A DNA stretch of 64,000 nucleotides, from NCBI GenBank assembly GCA_038087015.1, contig JASBNA010000002.1, forward strand, positions 1,922,001 through 1,986,000, read 5' to 3'. The DNA comes from Cerrena zonata. Its lineage: Eukaryota > Basidiomycota > Agaricomycetes > Polyporales > Cerrenaceae. Every line of letters begins with the position of its first letter. The stretch's first letter is position 1. Positions 23,507 through 35,857 of the stretch are shown here, piece by piece. The notes below the pieces were generated by a model, which did not search any database, had not been told where the DNA came from, and worked only from the letters and a program-made list of their open reading frames with translations. A program made the position numbers and the translations under genes.

Positions 23507-25874
23507 TTACGGTCTTGGCCGTACAAAGTCCCCGCTCTTTCCTCCCTCTTTACGCTGAATGAAAATATCACCTATCACCATTTCCCGACCCGCAACAGCC
23601 TTCAACATATCCCACACGGTCAAAAGACCCACTGAAACAGCAGTCAATGCCTCCATCTCCACTCCGGTCTTTCCTTCGCAGCTGACTGTTGCTTCACACA
23701 CAATGCTGTAAGGTGACCGGTCTTCTAGATTAAGATCTCTAGACACGGTTCCGAATTCCGAACTTCCAACCAACTCAGGGCTTTGCTGCTGGGTTGTGGG
23801 CCTACTAGCTTCCAGTCTAAGACTGACGGCGATATGTGATAAGGAAAGAGGATGGCATAGAGGAATGAGTTCAGATGTCCGTTTACATCCCATGATAGCA
23901 GCTAACTGCGCAACTGTAAGTACGTTTCCCTTCGAACGAGCCTTCTCGGTCCCGATCTGGGTGGCGGATTTATTGAAATTTACATCCGAAGTGTCATCGG
24001 GAACCCCTGGGAAAGCAATGAGGTTGTATGCAACTTTCGGGATGTGGATCCTGCCTGAAGCTGTTGCAGAACGCTTAGTATTTGCTTTCCCCGAAACATT
24101 AACCATTGTTGGTCGGCCTGTATCATCAACGTGTGTGAGACGGTCAGTCGGGGTCTCCGATCTCGTCGCGGGGAACGTCGAAAAATTTCTTGTTCTTGCT
24201 AAGTTTCCCCGAAGTAAGTGGTGCGAGTGGTTGAGGAGATTGACCGAAATCGGCCGTCTTTTGCTGGTTTGTTTCAACCTTCTAACGCCTAGAATACAAG
24301 GACATAAGGTTCAGTCCACGTCATTGACCGAAAAAGAAGGCAGTGAATACAAAATAGACTCAACCGCCAATCAATATCATCGGCCTATTCGTGATAACGT
24401 CGATATCTTCCATTCCTGCGTGCTTTTCCTTCTTGCCTCGGACAGCCAGTCCTATCGTGTGGAGAAGATCTTCGTCACTAGCTCCTCGCCTCATCTGATC
24501 TCGAAGAGAGATTTCTTTAGCATCGAAGAGGCAGACCTAGCCAATCAGTGATAAGTGAAACAATCTTCACCCTGTGCAACTTCGGAGAGTACCTTGATCT
24601 GACCATCTGCAGTTAACCTTAGTCGGTTGCAGGAACCGCAGAAATGATCGGACATGCTGCTGATGAACCCGAAACTCCCTTGGTATCCAGGGATCGTATA
24701 GTTTCGTGCCGTGTCGTTAAGTGCGTCCGGGGCTCTGGTCGCTGTAGGATGTCGTTCGGCAATATGCGACAATAGCTCCGAAGAGGGGACCATCTTAGCC
24801 TTGTCCCACTTATTGCCTGAGAAGGGAAGGGTAGTTGATCAGTTAAAGTTCAGCGGAGTTGTTAAGTGGTGCCTGGGCTGACATACCGGTGAATGGCATG
24901 AATTCAATGAAGCGTACGGATAGTCTCTTGTCTTTGGTCATCTCGAGAAAGTTTAGTGCTTCTGAATCGTTCAAGCCTTTGACAATTACGACATTGAGTT
25001 TAACTGAATGCAGCTCTGGTAATGCCAACGCTGTCTCGATTGCACGCATGACAGCCTCATGTCCAGGTCTTCGAGTCATAATTTCAAACTTGAAGGGATC
25101 TAGCGTGTCGAGACTACGCTTTGTCGTAAGTTGTGAGAACATGCTGACCGAGTTAAGATCCTTACCTTATGTTAAGATGTGTCAGGCCATTAGCAACCAA
25201 CGAGGGAAGTCGACGATGCAACGCAATTCCATTCGTGGTCATTCCAATTGATTGCAATCCAAATCGACGCAACGTATTCAAACGGCCTGCGGATTGAAGA
25301 ATGGGGATCATCAATGTATATCAGACATGCGGCAAGTTCATTCCGCACCAACAATATCGACAATGTTCTTTCGTACTGTAGGTTCGCCTCCAGTCAAGCG
25401 TATCTTAGTCACGCCGTTCCTGACAAACAATGTGGCAAGCCGAACGACTTCGTCGTCGGTGAGGATATTTCCATTTGGTGAAAGCTCGATGCCCTCACTG
25501 GGCATGCAATAGAAGCCTGATAGGGTTTAGAATCCTGTACAGATAACAAACCGGGGCTGAACTGGATTTGACTAACTCACATCGAAGATTGCATCTCTCC
25601 GTCAACGAGATTCGAAGATAGTCATGCCGTCGGCGAAACGTGTCTATCAGGAATGGTGAAACGATACCCTCTGAGTCTATGCGTGCAATCCGTTCCTGTA
25701 ATGTCCGAAGGCACCGGGGTCAGCAATTTCACTTCTGCGCCGTTAAACTGCTCGGACACGAACTCTGGCTTGGTGTTGCACTGAGGGGAGCTCAATCGGC
25801 TGTGCTTGCTTAGTCGTGGGTATTGTCCTGAATCCTCGGACGAGCTTGGAAAGGTTGCTTTTTTGAAGTTTCAT
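23507..25874 (-). CDS. Fused molybdenum-cofactor biosynthesis protein, MoaA plus MoaC (MOCS1/cnxABC type)
   Basis: Eight exons (25764-25874, 25581-25695, 25349-25516, 25166-25286, 24887-25113, 24593-24816, 24365-24536, 23507-24288) give 639 residues. The gene makes cyclic pyranopterin monophosphate from GTP. The start region is basic and Ser/Thr-rich, like a mitochondrial presequence. The radical-SAM cluster motif is C72-x3-C76-x2-C79, followed by [10 protein letters not shown]. The second iron-sulfur site is in [21 protein letters not shown], and this part ends MILIGG. The MoaC part has [27 protein letters not shown] and [17 protein letters not shown]. No ATG lies in the MoaC frame before its domain, so it is reached only by splicing. 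The first donor is uncertain. Confidence 0.9.
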
Positions 25875-26152
25875 ATTTCACGGCTACTACCAAAGGATAG
25901 ACTAGGAAATTCTAGAGCTGGTAGAGGAGCACTTGAGATCATGGTAATCCTGACCAGAGTCAGTACTGGTTTTATGCAATTGTTCGGCGCACTACGGTGA
26001 TCGAAGTCATGACGGATGCAGACGCCCGTCAGGTAGCACCAAAGTGTTCAAGTCAAGTGATAAGCATTGCTTATCATCGTTGTCAGTCTTATTACCACCG
26101 AATTGTATACTACTGAACACGTAGTCTACATGTATTGGAGAGTGAGATAATT

Positions 26153-28038
26153 TCAGGTATCGAGTAATTTCTGACGAAGCCAGATTTCATACACTTTCCA
26201 CTGACCCCGTTGTGCTCCGCCAGACCCTGTAAACTGCGTACGCACAGCTTGGACTGTACGAGAGTGTAATGATATACTGCATTCAAAAATGTCTTCTTCT
26301 GCAATATGCGACGTTGGATCTTCGAGATTCAGTAAATGACAGATGGGTTCCGTCCCTGCAGTGACCTGAATCGAATCCTCTAAGTACCACGCGTGGAAGG
26401 ACAGACCGATACTACCTACCCATTTGGAGCCGTCGAGAGAGAAACTAAATGTGCTTTCGCGTAGTGTTTGTACGGTACGGGTATCAACGATCCATGCCAT
26501 TTCCAAACTGTTTTGTTGTGGTACCTGAACATTGGAAATGAAGTCGAGCATGATCATCTCTCCCTGTTTGACATCTGAATGACATGAGGGTGATCAATAT
26601 AGGCTAGAGAGCGGGTTTAGGGAGTCGTTGTGTGTACCTCCTATGCTTTGGAAATACGTCTCTGGATTGCCATCAACAGCGAAGGATGGCGGATAGTTGA
26701 TGTAATTTCTCTGTCCGGACAAACCTAGGACCTCAAGATTCTTGTTTCCGATAGACAGCATGTCACGGGCATGAGGAGCCGTGTGGACCATTCCCGAGGG
26801 GAGAAGGTCGATGGTAGTTTCAAGAACGCATGTCAAGCCACCACAAACAGCATTAGTAGAATGCCTGACTAATCGGTCACCTAAGAAGATGTATGGGAGT
26901 TTCAAATCGTTCTGGATCGAGACAGATTCGACAATCTCGGTCAGGTATTCGGCAGCACGTAGCTTCGCACCTAGGCATGAAACGACAGCGGTTCATCAAA
27001 GGATACGGTCCACTCACCATGTGCCTATCATTGCGTTCGTCCCCTTCAGAACCAACAGTGAAGGGTTGACCACCACCCAGTTCGATACCTTGGTCGAACC
27101 AAATTTCTGGAACTTGGTTGCTAAGGATAGAATAGTAATTGTCGGCCATTTTCCGTTCGGGTTCAGATACATTCAGGTGTTGTAATAACTGAAGAAACTC
27201 GACTGCTTCTGAACGATGCAGGATAGCGCCATGTCCTAACCAAGCAGGTGAGGTATGGATGGTCGAGAGACGTCCAGGATCAGTGCTTTCGACTCGTATT
27301 CGACGTAACGAAGTAGTTAGGTGTTCGTGCGAAGGTAACAAGTGGATAGAATGACCATGAGTATCCAGAGATAAACGGTGCACCAGACTATGGATGACTG
27401 ACGAAGATACCAGATAGTCGTCATCCTACCGAGTTAAGCTAGAGTATCGCGCGAACGATTGTTACAATGAGCTTACTTGTATGAAGCAGTATGGGGTGTA
27501 TGCATGGGTACACGCAATAAAACGGGCTTGGAAAAACTCATTGGCAGGAGAATTATAAATTCGCAATTTACGTCGTGGACAACCAGTGCCCTCAAAGTCC
27601 TGATACACAAGCAGTTTGATTGCATATCAGAAAAATACTAATGTGGGTGCGCACTTTTCTGGAAATCTTTTGGGGGTTGTTATTCCAGATAAAAACCTCT
27701 GCAATGACCGAGTCTAGCCATTCGCCACAGAGTAGAGATGAAATCAAGCGAACATTTTCGAATCGTGACCAGTTCAGTATGACAGCAGTGGTTTGAGGTC
27801 TCTTCCGGGAATGTATATTTTTCGATCCAACTCGTTGGTACAACTGGTTTCCAGGGTCGAAGCCACGTAACGTAGACAGTGAAGCTTCGCGGCGCTCTGG
27901 AATCGCCTTGTAACGTTCTAGCTCTGAGCGTAGCCTGGTGTCTAAAGAATCAGAATCAACCCAAGCTACGATGAGCCATCCCAAACCAAGAAAAAGAAAA
28001 CTAGTGAGCAGTAATTTGGGTCCCAAACCAAGAGGCAT
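26153..28038 (-). CDS. Type II membrane glycosyltransferase-like protein
   Basis: Five exons (27655-28038, 27477-27599, 27018-27425, 26638-26962, 26153-26574) give 553 residues. A single membrane segment near residues 7-27 (LLLTSFLFLGLGWLIVAW) with a short N-terminus predicts Golgi or ER type II topology. The next domain has TTAVILNWSRFENV, IAEVFIWNNNP and a YCFIQDDDY motif. The DDD cluster is the sort of metal/nucleotide-sugar site seen in GT-A glycosyltransferases. A conserved MADNYYSILSNQVPEIWFDQGIELGGGQ block follows as a separate region, and the C-terminal 150 residues may form a beta-rich accessory domain. It resembles proteins I know only as basidiomycete hypotheticals. The fourth exon uses a GCGAAG acceptor, chosen on frame. 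Confidence 0.65.
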
Positions 28039-28368
28039 ACTCGATGGAGAGGGAGAGGGGCGCGACTTGCTTAAATTTGAGGATAAAAACCGGAGATGAC
28101 GGGAAACCTCCGACCGGTGACTCCGTACCCCGCTTACGTCACGAATCAAGAGCGTGGCTTGGAGTAGGCGGACCCAGTGCGGACGTTACAAGACAGTTGC
28201 AACTGCTCAGTTCGCGTTCAATATCTGTGTTCCCTCTAGTTATAAAGGCTACGCCAGCAACATCTGGTTCAAAGCTACAGCTCTCGTTCTCAGCATCTGC
28301 TCCAACTCACACACAAGACTTTGTTTTCACTCTTTGCAAACACATTTCATTCGTTTCAATCAGCAAGT
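28039..28368. promoter_or_regulatory. Divergent promoter, glycosyltransferase and NIPSNAP genes
   Basis: These 330 bp separate divergent start codons. TATAAAGG near 28240 on the upper strand is a plausible core element for the NIPSNAP gene, about 125 bp before its start. No other feature was found. Confidence 0.4.
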
Positions 28369-29692
28369 ATGCTCGCCGCGCGTCTTGGTGCTCTCAAGAA
28401 ACCTGTAGCTGGTCTTACATTCAATCAAGCAAGAAACATATCTGTTCAGGTGAGAAGAGCAATGTCGTGATCGACGACGTGTCTGAACTTGATACTCCCG
28501 TCACTCGTGTCTTTTTGTTTGTGTTAACATCGGTGCGAATTGCCAAAATGCAGTCGTTACTTCATGGATCCCCGGTGGCTAAAGAAGAGGGCGATGTCCA
28601 GGTTCTTCAACATTCCAAGGTAGTTGCAAGAGGAAAATATGTTCACGGCTTTGAAGGTAAGTGTTACATAATTACGTGATTTACAACTCAGTCAATTCAA
28701 TTTCATTCTAGTTCACAAGGTGAAGCCCAGTGCGACGGATGAGTACAAGAGAGCAGCGTATGTGCCCCGTTACTAGTGCAGCCTCCTGGAACTGAACACT
28801 TTATCATTTAGTGAAAGCTACTACGCGTCGATCAAAGACGACCCTGAGCTTCACGTCAAGCTCACCGGAAGTTGGGAAACTCTTATAGGAGAGCAGGATA
28901 CTTTCTGTGCGTGTTGCTTACTAAGATTTTGATTGTCATCTTACTCCATGATACTAGACCACATCCTTGAGTATGAGAACTACGCTGGATATGACAAGAC
29001 TACTGCCAAGATTGCCAACTCGGAAGTACGTTATAGGCAAATGATGGACCATGAACGGAGGGAACTAACTATTGATAGTATCAAGAAGCGTATAAGAAAA
29101 TGTTACCATACCTAAACTCCAGAACCCTCAATCTTGCTCAGGAGTTTGCGTTTTTCCCAACAGCGCCTCCTCATACGGAGGGCGGGATCTTTGAGATGCG
29201 GAGTTATCAACTGAAGCCAGGGACCCTTTTGGAATGGGAACATGCATGGTAAACACGTTCCTCTCTTCACCAAACACGGGATCTCACCTTATATTCGATG
29301 CAGGCGGAAAGGCATCGAGGCAAGGCGGAAGTTTGTTGAACCTGTGGGCGCATGGTTTTCACAGGTTGGACGATTGCATCAGGTTCACCACCTTTGGCAA
29401 TACCCGTGCGTGTGTTGTGCTGTGTTGACATGATCGTGTGTTGACGTTATCCAATCGTAGTGATCTAAAGACGAGAAAGGAGACGCGCGAGAAGGCGTGG
29501 CAGTTGGACGGATGGGCCGAGACGGTATCGAAGGTACGCCATTTACACTAGTGTCGGTCTTGTTCCGATATCTCCCTTCTTTTCCTCCTTGTTTCCTTGT
29601 TGACTGATGCCTCCGTTGTACAGACCGCCAACTTCTCGAAGTTCATGGATGCATATGTCCTTCAGCCGCTTCCGTACAGTCCTTTGAAGTAA
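28369..29692 (+). CDS. NIPSNAP-family mitochondrial protein
   Basis: Nine exons (28369-28449, 28554-28656, 28712-28757, 28812-28906, 28958-29025, 29079-29248, 29304-29405, 29461-29533, 29624-29692) give 268 residues. The N-terminus (MLAARLGALKKP) looks like a mitochondrial presequence. Two NIPSNAP-type ferredoxin-like repeats follow: HILEYENYAGYDKT ... NLAQEFAFFP, and FEMRSYQLKPGTLLEWEHAW ... GAWFSQVGRLHQVHHLWQY. In animals NIPSNAP1/2 mark damaged mitochondria for mitophagy; a fungal role is not established. The first intron (104 bp) is longer than the rest and carries an open frame, which I treat as chance. Confidence 0.88.
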
Positions 29693-30265
29693 TTAGTGGT
29701 GCTTGTACTTCGTGTCTCACTGCTTTCGGATGTTGTTTTGTATTATATTCTATCTGGAATCTGGATCTATTTCAGCGTCGTCTTATCGTCCCACACTATC
29801 GATGCTTCTGATGACACAAATGAGTCCGGCGATACGTTATCCTGACGCAAGTACTGTATATTGAGATCGCGAGGACCTGCCGAGGTCCGAGGGGCAGTGA
29901 GCACTTGAGCCCAGCGAGGAGAGGAAAACTGTTCCATGAAATGGGCGGAAGAGGGACAGAGGACGACTTGGGCGACGGATGGAGGGGCGGGATGATGTGT
30001 TTATTGCGGATAATGATAAGATTTTGAGTTGAAGGTTGGCCCCTGAGAGAACAAGGGTTGTGGCGGAGGCCAGCACATGCGTTGTGTTGACGCGTGTGGG
30101 TCGGAGTCAGTCATGGTGGGTGTGGCCGAAGTCGAGCCGGAGAGGACCGGCCGGAGCGTGGGCGTTGAGAGGCGTGGACCCACAAAGACAACGCGGGGGC
30201 CAACACCTTTCTCTCTTTCCCGTCCCCCGACTCAACTCGATCCTCCCTGCGCCTCGAAATAAAAA
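29693..30265. other. Intergenic, G-rich upstream of the forkhead gene
   Basis: No gene was recognised. From about 29870 to 30230 the upper strand is notably G-rich, with GAGG and GGCGG clusters, before a polypyrimidine tract (30208-30250) leading to the forkhead start. This fits a regulatory region; no specific sites are called. Confidence 0.4.
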
Positions 30266-31547
30266 ATGTCCAGTCTGAATAACATACTGAACCCCGATAG
30301 CATGCGAGAAACAGAGGATAGGTGCGCTTTTTTCTTTGTTTGATCTCGTGGTATCTAGTTTCTCATCAAACCGCTGGTTCGATTCTTTGTCACGATCGGC
30401 AGCCAAAAATCTCCCATTTCCATGCGAAGTAGAAGCTCCTCTCCCTCTCTGGTCGATGAACCCATGGAAACGATTGAGAAGATCCCTCCAAAGGAGTCCT
30501 ACTACCAAAGTTCGGTCACCATTCGTCCACACGAAGCACATGAAAACTGCCCAGATACACTCGATTGCTTGCCTGATACCAACGGCAGACCTCAGCATAC
30601 ACTTCCAGTCATCCTAAGATGTGCTATACTGGGCAGTCCAAAGAAGAAACTGACGATTCGAGAGATCTATGCTGCTATGGAGAAGAAATACCCTTACTAT
30701 TCGAGTGCCGGTCCCGCTTGGAAGGTGCGTTAGGCGCCTGGTGCTCACTTTAGCTCAAGCATTTGCTCACACTCATTTACAGCAATCTGTTCGACATCAT
30801 CTTTCTTTGAACAGATTGTTTGAAAGGCAGCCACGACCAGCTACTGAACCTGGGTTCGGCTCATACTGGACTGTCAATCTGGAAGCGCCACCTGGGACAA
30901 AACGTCCCAGGAAGAGAGGGGTTCGCAAAGAGGCACCACCCCCTGAGCCTATGCACTACATGCAAGGTAGGCCCGATAGGTCTCATGAGCAAAGACGATC
31001 GCCATATAGCTACTCAGGTCAACGATCCGAACCTCGATTACGACCTGTCGATGCATTCTCTTTTCACGCCCCCGGTGTTCGAAACGGCAGGGACTACGAC
31101 TACGATGGTTCTGTGATTCTTTCTGGATCAGAAGATGACGAACTCGAGAGCGAGGAAGAGGCTCCTCGTGAGCCTTTCCGTTACGACCCGCACATGAACT
31201 TGGCGACGGCAAGTGCAGCTACTCTAGTCAATCCCGAGCCTATGAGAGGCAGTTTGCATGGCGCTTTTGCAACACAACCTTATCACATGCAGGTTGAACC
31301 ACCCCATAACACGATCCATCGACTTCAGAACGAGGTCGAGCACTTAAAGAAGCAGATGACAGAGGCCGTCTCGGTGTCGTATCAGATGGGTCAGCAACTC
31401 AAGGAGGCGAAGGAGAAGGCGGCGCACTACAAAGAGATGGTTACCGAGGCAAGGGACGAAGTACGAGCATTGACAGTTGAACTGGACGAGTACAAGCGTG
31501 CCCGTGGCTTACCACCCACTGCGTATACGCGACCTCAGAAACGATAG
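30266..31547 (+). CDS. Forkhead (winged-helix) transcription factor
   Basis: Three exons (30266-30321, 30433-30724, 30783-31547) give 370 residues. The forkhead domain spans about residues 60-155: ILRCAILGSPKKKLTIREIYAAMEKKYPYY, then WKQSVRHHLSLNRLFERQPR and GFGSYWTVN. The recognition helix reads SVRHHLSLN, the basidiomycete form of S-x-R-H-N-L-S-x-N. A basic stretch after it (GTKRPRKRGVRKE) could be a nuclear signal. A Pro/acidic middle leads to a C-terminal coiled coil of about 75 residues (HRLQNEVEHLKKQMTEAVS ... LTVELDEYKRA), so dimerisation is likely. Target genes are unknown. The first intron (111 bp) has two in-frame acceptors; the TAG was used. Confidence 0.87.
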
Positions 31548-32467
31548 GTCACCATGATTGCTTCTACACAACGAGCACATTCACTCAGCTCGTTACCTTC
31601 GTTAACTGATTCCGACGGTTCTGAGTCGCATGTTGGTTCGCAGCGCTCTCCGTTTTAGTCATCATCGTTATTCCCACCTTGTACGGTATCCATCATGTCC
31701 TGTTATACCGGTCGTCGTATTCGAAGTGCTCGCATCACGCCGGGTATTTATCCACTTCATTTTCCTCATCGGCATTCATCTCGTTTCTTTACATCGGGCA
31801 TCGGAGGACTTCAGGGGGGGTTGGAGCAGTTTCTGCTGCAGTCGGCGACGCTGGGGTCGCGGTGACTGGGGCCAGGCAGGATAGAGACAAGTGCACTCAC
31901 CTGGCCAGTAGGCTTATGAACGTTATGCTTCTAATGCTTTAATAATGAGAATCTCTAAGTGGCACCTCATGTACAGGTTGCACATAGTTCGGGACTGTGT
32001 CTATCCTTTACAGCAGATTTCCGTCCGGAACCATTGTAGCAGTAGCACCAGTGGGTTTAGTGATGTATGCTAAATACTTCCAATGATATATTTCGTGTGT
32101 GGTGTAGACAAGAACTCCAATATTTGTGGTCTGTCTGTTTTCGGCCTAGATGAGGTGTGAGATTCAGATCTGAATGGCAGTGAAGAACGCACTGTATGAG
32201 CACAGGACAGCGTACAGAAATCAGGGTAAAATGCGAAATGGATACTGGTGGTAGATGAGAAGAAACGAATGGTGCCTGGTTGGCAAAGGTGAAGGAACGA
32301 GGCGTTTATATCTACGCGAGCTGTCAATCGGTGACATTCTTGGTATGGACCAAATACATGTCTTTCCAAATAAGGACTGTCCAAGACACTAGGTAAACAA
32401 ACCCAAATACGTCGAAAAACGCAAAGCTTATTCAAAATAAAGTTTCTCGATCAATACACTGCCGTTC
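31548..32467. other. Intergenic, 0.9 kb
   Basis: This region holds the 3' part of the forkhead transcript and the promoter of the Utp13 gene. A 121-codon open frame on the lower strand (32070-32435) has no family resemblance and was rejected. Nothing else was seen. Confidence 0.4.
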
Positions 32468-35400
32468 ATGTCGACCCAAAAACCAAAGCTCAAAACAGCG
32501 TACGTATGTACACTCTGTTGAGAGCTTACATCTTTTTAACACTTTTATAGCTTCAAAAAGGCGAGGGTTATCTCGCCACTTTACACCGGAGGACCGGTTG
32601 CAGCTACTCCGGATGGTACTCGACTTGTTACATGTGTTGGAGAAGAGGCGGTCTTAACCAACGTAGAAGAGGGAACGGAGATATGCAGGTTCATTGGGGT
32701 GCGTAATTGAATAGTGATGTTGTACGCTCTTTGCTGATGAATGTATAGGACACCGAATCAATCACATCCATTTGCATTTCACCCTCTTCGAGCCATGTGT
32801 GCCTCTTCACGTCCTCTCTATCCCTACGAATATACGAGCTCCCAACCTCTCTCACTCCGCTTGAAAAATCCATTCATCCCCTTCGTGTTATTGCACGTGC
32901 TCATGATGCCCCGGTTCACGTTTGCAAAACTGACCCCACATCGACTTACCTTGCTTCAGGAGCGGCAGATGGTGTTGTAAAAGTCTGGGACATCCAACGG
33001 GGATACGTGACTCACGTCTTCAAGGGCCATGGTGGTGTTGTCAGTGCCCTCGTATTCAACTACCCGTTCGATCCATCTTTCCTCGGGCGCGAGACAAAAA
33101 TGCAACTCATAACCGCGTCAGTGGATACTCGGATACGAATCTTTGACCTGTCTGCCGCTGCTGCACGATCTGGTGCAGCCTCGAAACCTGAAGCTGTTCT
33201 TGAGGGACATGTATCCGTGCCTCGTGGTCTGGACGTTACTCGGGATGGCAAGTGGCTCGTTAGTGGTGGAAGGGACTCTGTCGCTCTGATTTGGGATATT
33301 TCACCGAAACCTACCCAAGACGAAAAGGGTAAAAGCAGTAAAGGAAAGGGTAAGGAGAAGGCGGCTGCTCCCCTTCTCGTCAAGACAATCCCAGTACTCG
33401 AGCGTGTGGAGGCCGTAGGGTTTCTTCCACAGGACGATGGCCTGAACGGGACAACGTCTGGGAAGGCAAAGCTTCAGATCTACACTGCGGGAGAAAAGGG
33501 TGTCGTGAAAGTATGGGATGTTTCTGCAGGTTCCGTCCTTTACACCCTTGGCCAAGAACAAGAATCCATTTCGGACGACCAAGAAGAGCAAAGACAAATT
33601 GTCGACGCTATGTAAGTACTTGTCCGATTGCTTTCCGAGAAAGCACCCCTGCTGATGGCTCGCATAGTCATGTTCCTGCTATGTCTACAATCATATCTAT
33701 CCACGCAGATCAAAATATCTTATTCCACTCCCTCACAGCCCGTTCGCTCACCCGCCAGTTGGTCGGATATAATGACGAAATCGTCGATGCTACTTTCCTA
33801 TCCCCTTTTCTTCCACCCCAGGCCACAGCAGGGCCTTCCACCTCGAAGTATATGGATACCCACGTTGCCCTTGCGACCAACTCTTCCCTCATACGAGTCT
33901 ATTCCTCGAACTCTCTTGATGCAAGGTTGCTTTCGGGACATTCCGAGATCGTTCTATGTCTTGATCAAGGTGCTCAAGGTCGTATCTTGGTCAGTGGAAG
34001 CAAAGATCGCTCAGCTCGAATATGGGCCCCTTCGCTATCAGGCTTATCTAGTGACGACTCCTCCCTGGCTCTTGTCCCCGAGTGGAAATGTGTAGCGATC
34101 TGTGAAGGCCACGCAGAGAGTGTGGGTGCTATCGCCATGTCTCGACGAACTTCAGAAGACGATCAAAATGCCCTACGATACATGTTCACTGGAAGTCAAG
34201 ATCGAACCATCAAAATGTGGGATCTCTCTACAGTCCCGATATCTGCAGAAAACGTAGACAACCAAGCTATGAAACTCAAAAGTCTGGCGACACACAAAGC
34301 GCACGAGAAAGACATTAACTCATTGGACATCGCTCCTAACGATCGATTACTTGTCTCTGGGTCTCAAGATCGCACGGCCAAGATCTGGGCAATCGAATAT
34401 AGCGTTTCTGGCAACGACTCTTCACGAACGGTGCGAGGTGAAATCAAGCTTCTTGGTACTTGCAAGGGCCACAAACGTGGTGTCTGGAGTGTCAAGTTCG
34501 GTCGAGCCGAGCGAGTCCTTGCGACAGGTAGTGGTGACAAAACAGTCAAACTATGGAGTCTCGACGACTTTACTTGTGTCAAGACGTTTGAGGGACATAC
34601 CAATTCGGTACTCCGAGTCGATTTCATCAATGCTGGTATGCAACTTGTCAGCGCGGCTAGCGATGGCTTGGTCAAACTTTGGAATGTCAAAGAAGAGACG
34701 TGCACTGCAACTATGGACAATCACGAAGACAAGGTTAGTTTAGAGAACGCATATTAAAACGAAACTCAACGAAAAATTATAATAGGTCTGGGCGTTGGCT
34801 GTTAGCTCCGACGAACGAACCATTGCATCAGGTGCTGCAGATTCGGTGGTTACATTTTGGGAGGACTGTACCGAGGAGCAGGAACAAGAGAAGGAGTCTA
34901 AACGAGCGGACATGGTACTCAAGTAAGCAAATCATGATACTCGTCATTTCTAATAATCTCTCTTACATATTCCAATAGGCAACAAGACTTTGAGAACTAC
35001 CTTGCCCTCCATGACTACCGAAACGCGATCCTACTCGCACTCGCGATGGAGCAACCTGGTCGCCTACACTCTCTCTTCAAAGCTCTCCCCTCGGAATCAG
35101 CAGCCCCAACTTCTTCGATTACAGGTCATCTAGCTGTAGATGAAGTTCTCCGTACACTCTCAGGTGCCGACCTTGCCCGCCTCCTACGGTATGTCCAAAG
35201 TTGGAATGCCAAGGCCAAGACAAGCGTAGTTGCCCAACGAGTGCTACATGCCATCGTCAAACTGCGGGCGGCAGAAGACATCATGAGCGCCTTCAATCAA
35301 GCCAACACACTTGCCAAACTAACACTCACTAATGATCTTGCTGTCACAAGTGGCAAACCCGCCGAAAAGGGTGGCGCAACTGCTTTGCGTGAACTCATCG

Positions 35401-35579
35401 AAGCGCTCGTTCCTTACACAGAACGCCACCTTACCCGGATGGACAAGCTTGTTCAGGAGAGCTATGTGATCGATTACTTGTTAGGGGAGATGGATGGTGG
35501 TATGTTTGGGTTGGATGACGATCTAGAGGAAGAGGCAGATATTATGGATGTTGATACGGCGGTAGGGGTGGTAGCGTAA
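32468..35579 (+). CDS. utp13: WD40 U3 snoRNP subunit Utp13 (TBL3 family)
   Basis: Six exons (32468-32499, 32551-32698, 32749-33611, 33668-34733, 34786-34922, 34979-35579) give 948 residues. Two seven-bladed WD40 propellers are suggested by repeats ending VWDI, IFDL, IWDI, VWDV, IWAP, MWDL, IWAI, LWSL, LWNV and FWED. They are followed by the conserved all-helical Utp13 C-terminal domain (DFENYLALHDYRNAILLALAMEQPGRLHSLFKAL ... LIEALVPYTERHLTRMDKLV) and an acidic tail. Utp13 belongs to the UTP-B complex of the small-subunit processome and acts in 18S rRNA maturation in the nucleolus. A Lys-rich insert (KGKSSKGKGKEKA) lies in the first propeller. Its stop is 279 bp from the convergent ARMT1-like gene. 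Confidence 0.92.
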
Positions 35580-35857
35580 GGGTCGCTCGCGCTCCTCCCT
35601 AATTCTTATACATTGGACGTCCGCTTTTACCTTATCCTTAAGATCTAATGAGCTATCTCCTCCGTAAGTCTTTCAATGCCCCGGAGTACATTCCCTGCTC
35701 ATATCATACATCTTTTAAGGTGTGTCACGGATTTATTTACGCTAGACACTCGATCTAACCTATTCTTACCGTGACATCATTTTAATCCACAGTGCTCAGT
35801 TCAGAGGGAACGTCCGGCTTGGAATATTGAAAGGGGATACACTTGGATTTCGTCCAT

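Noticed and set aside
23796..24551. 251-codon open frame on the + strand
   Set aside because: It lies opposite the MoaC/MoaA exons, which have clear family motifs, and it has no recognisable domain. It is an antisense shadow.
30370..30382. GGTTCGATTCT resembling a tRNA B box
   Set aside because: The last bases do not fit the B-box consensus, no A box or acceptor stem is found around it, and it lies in an intron of the forkhead gene.
32070..32435. 121-codon frame on the - strand
   Set aside because: No family resemblance, no splice pattern or TATA element; it lies in a normal intergenic gap.
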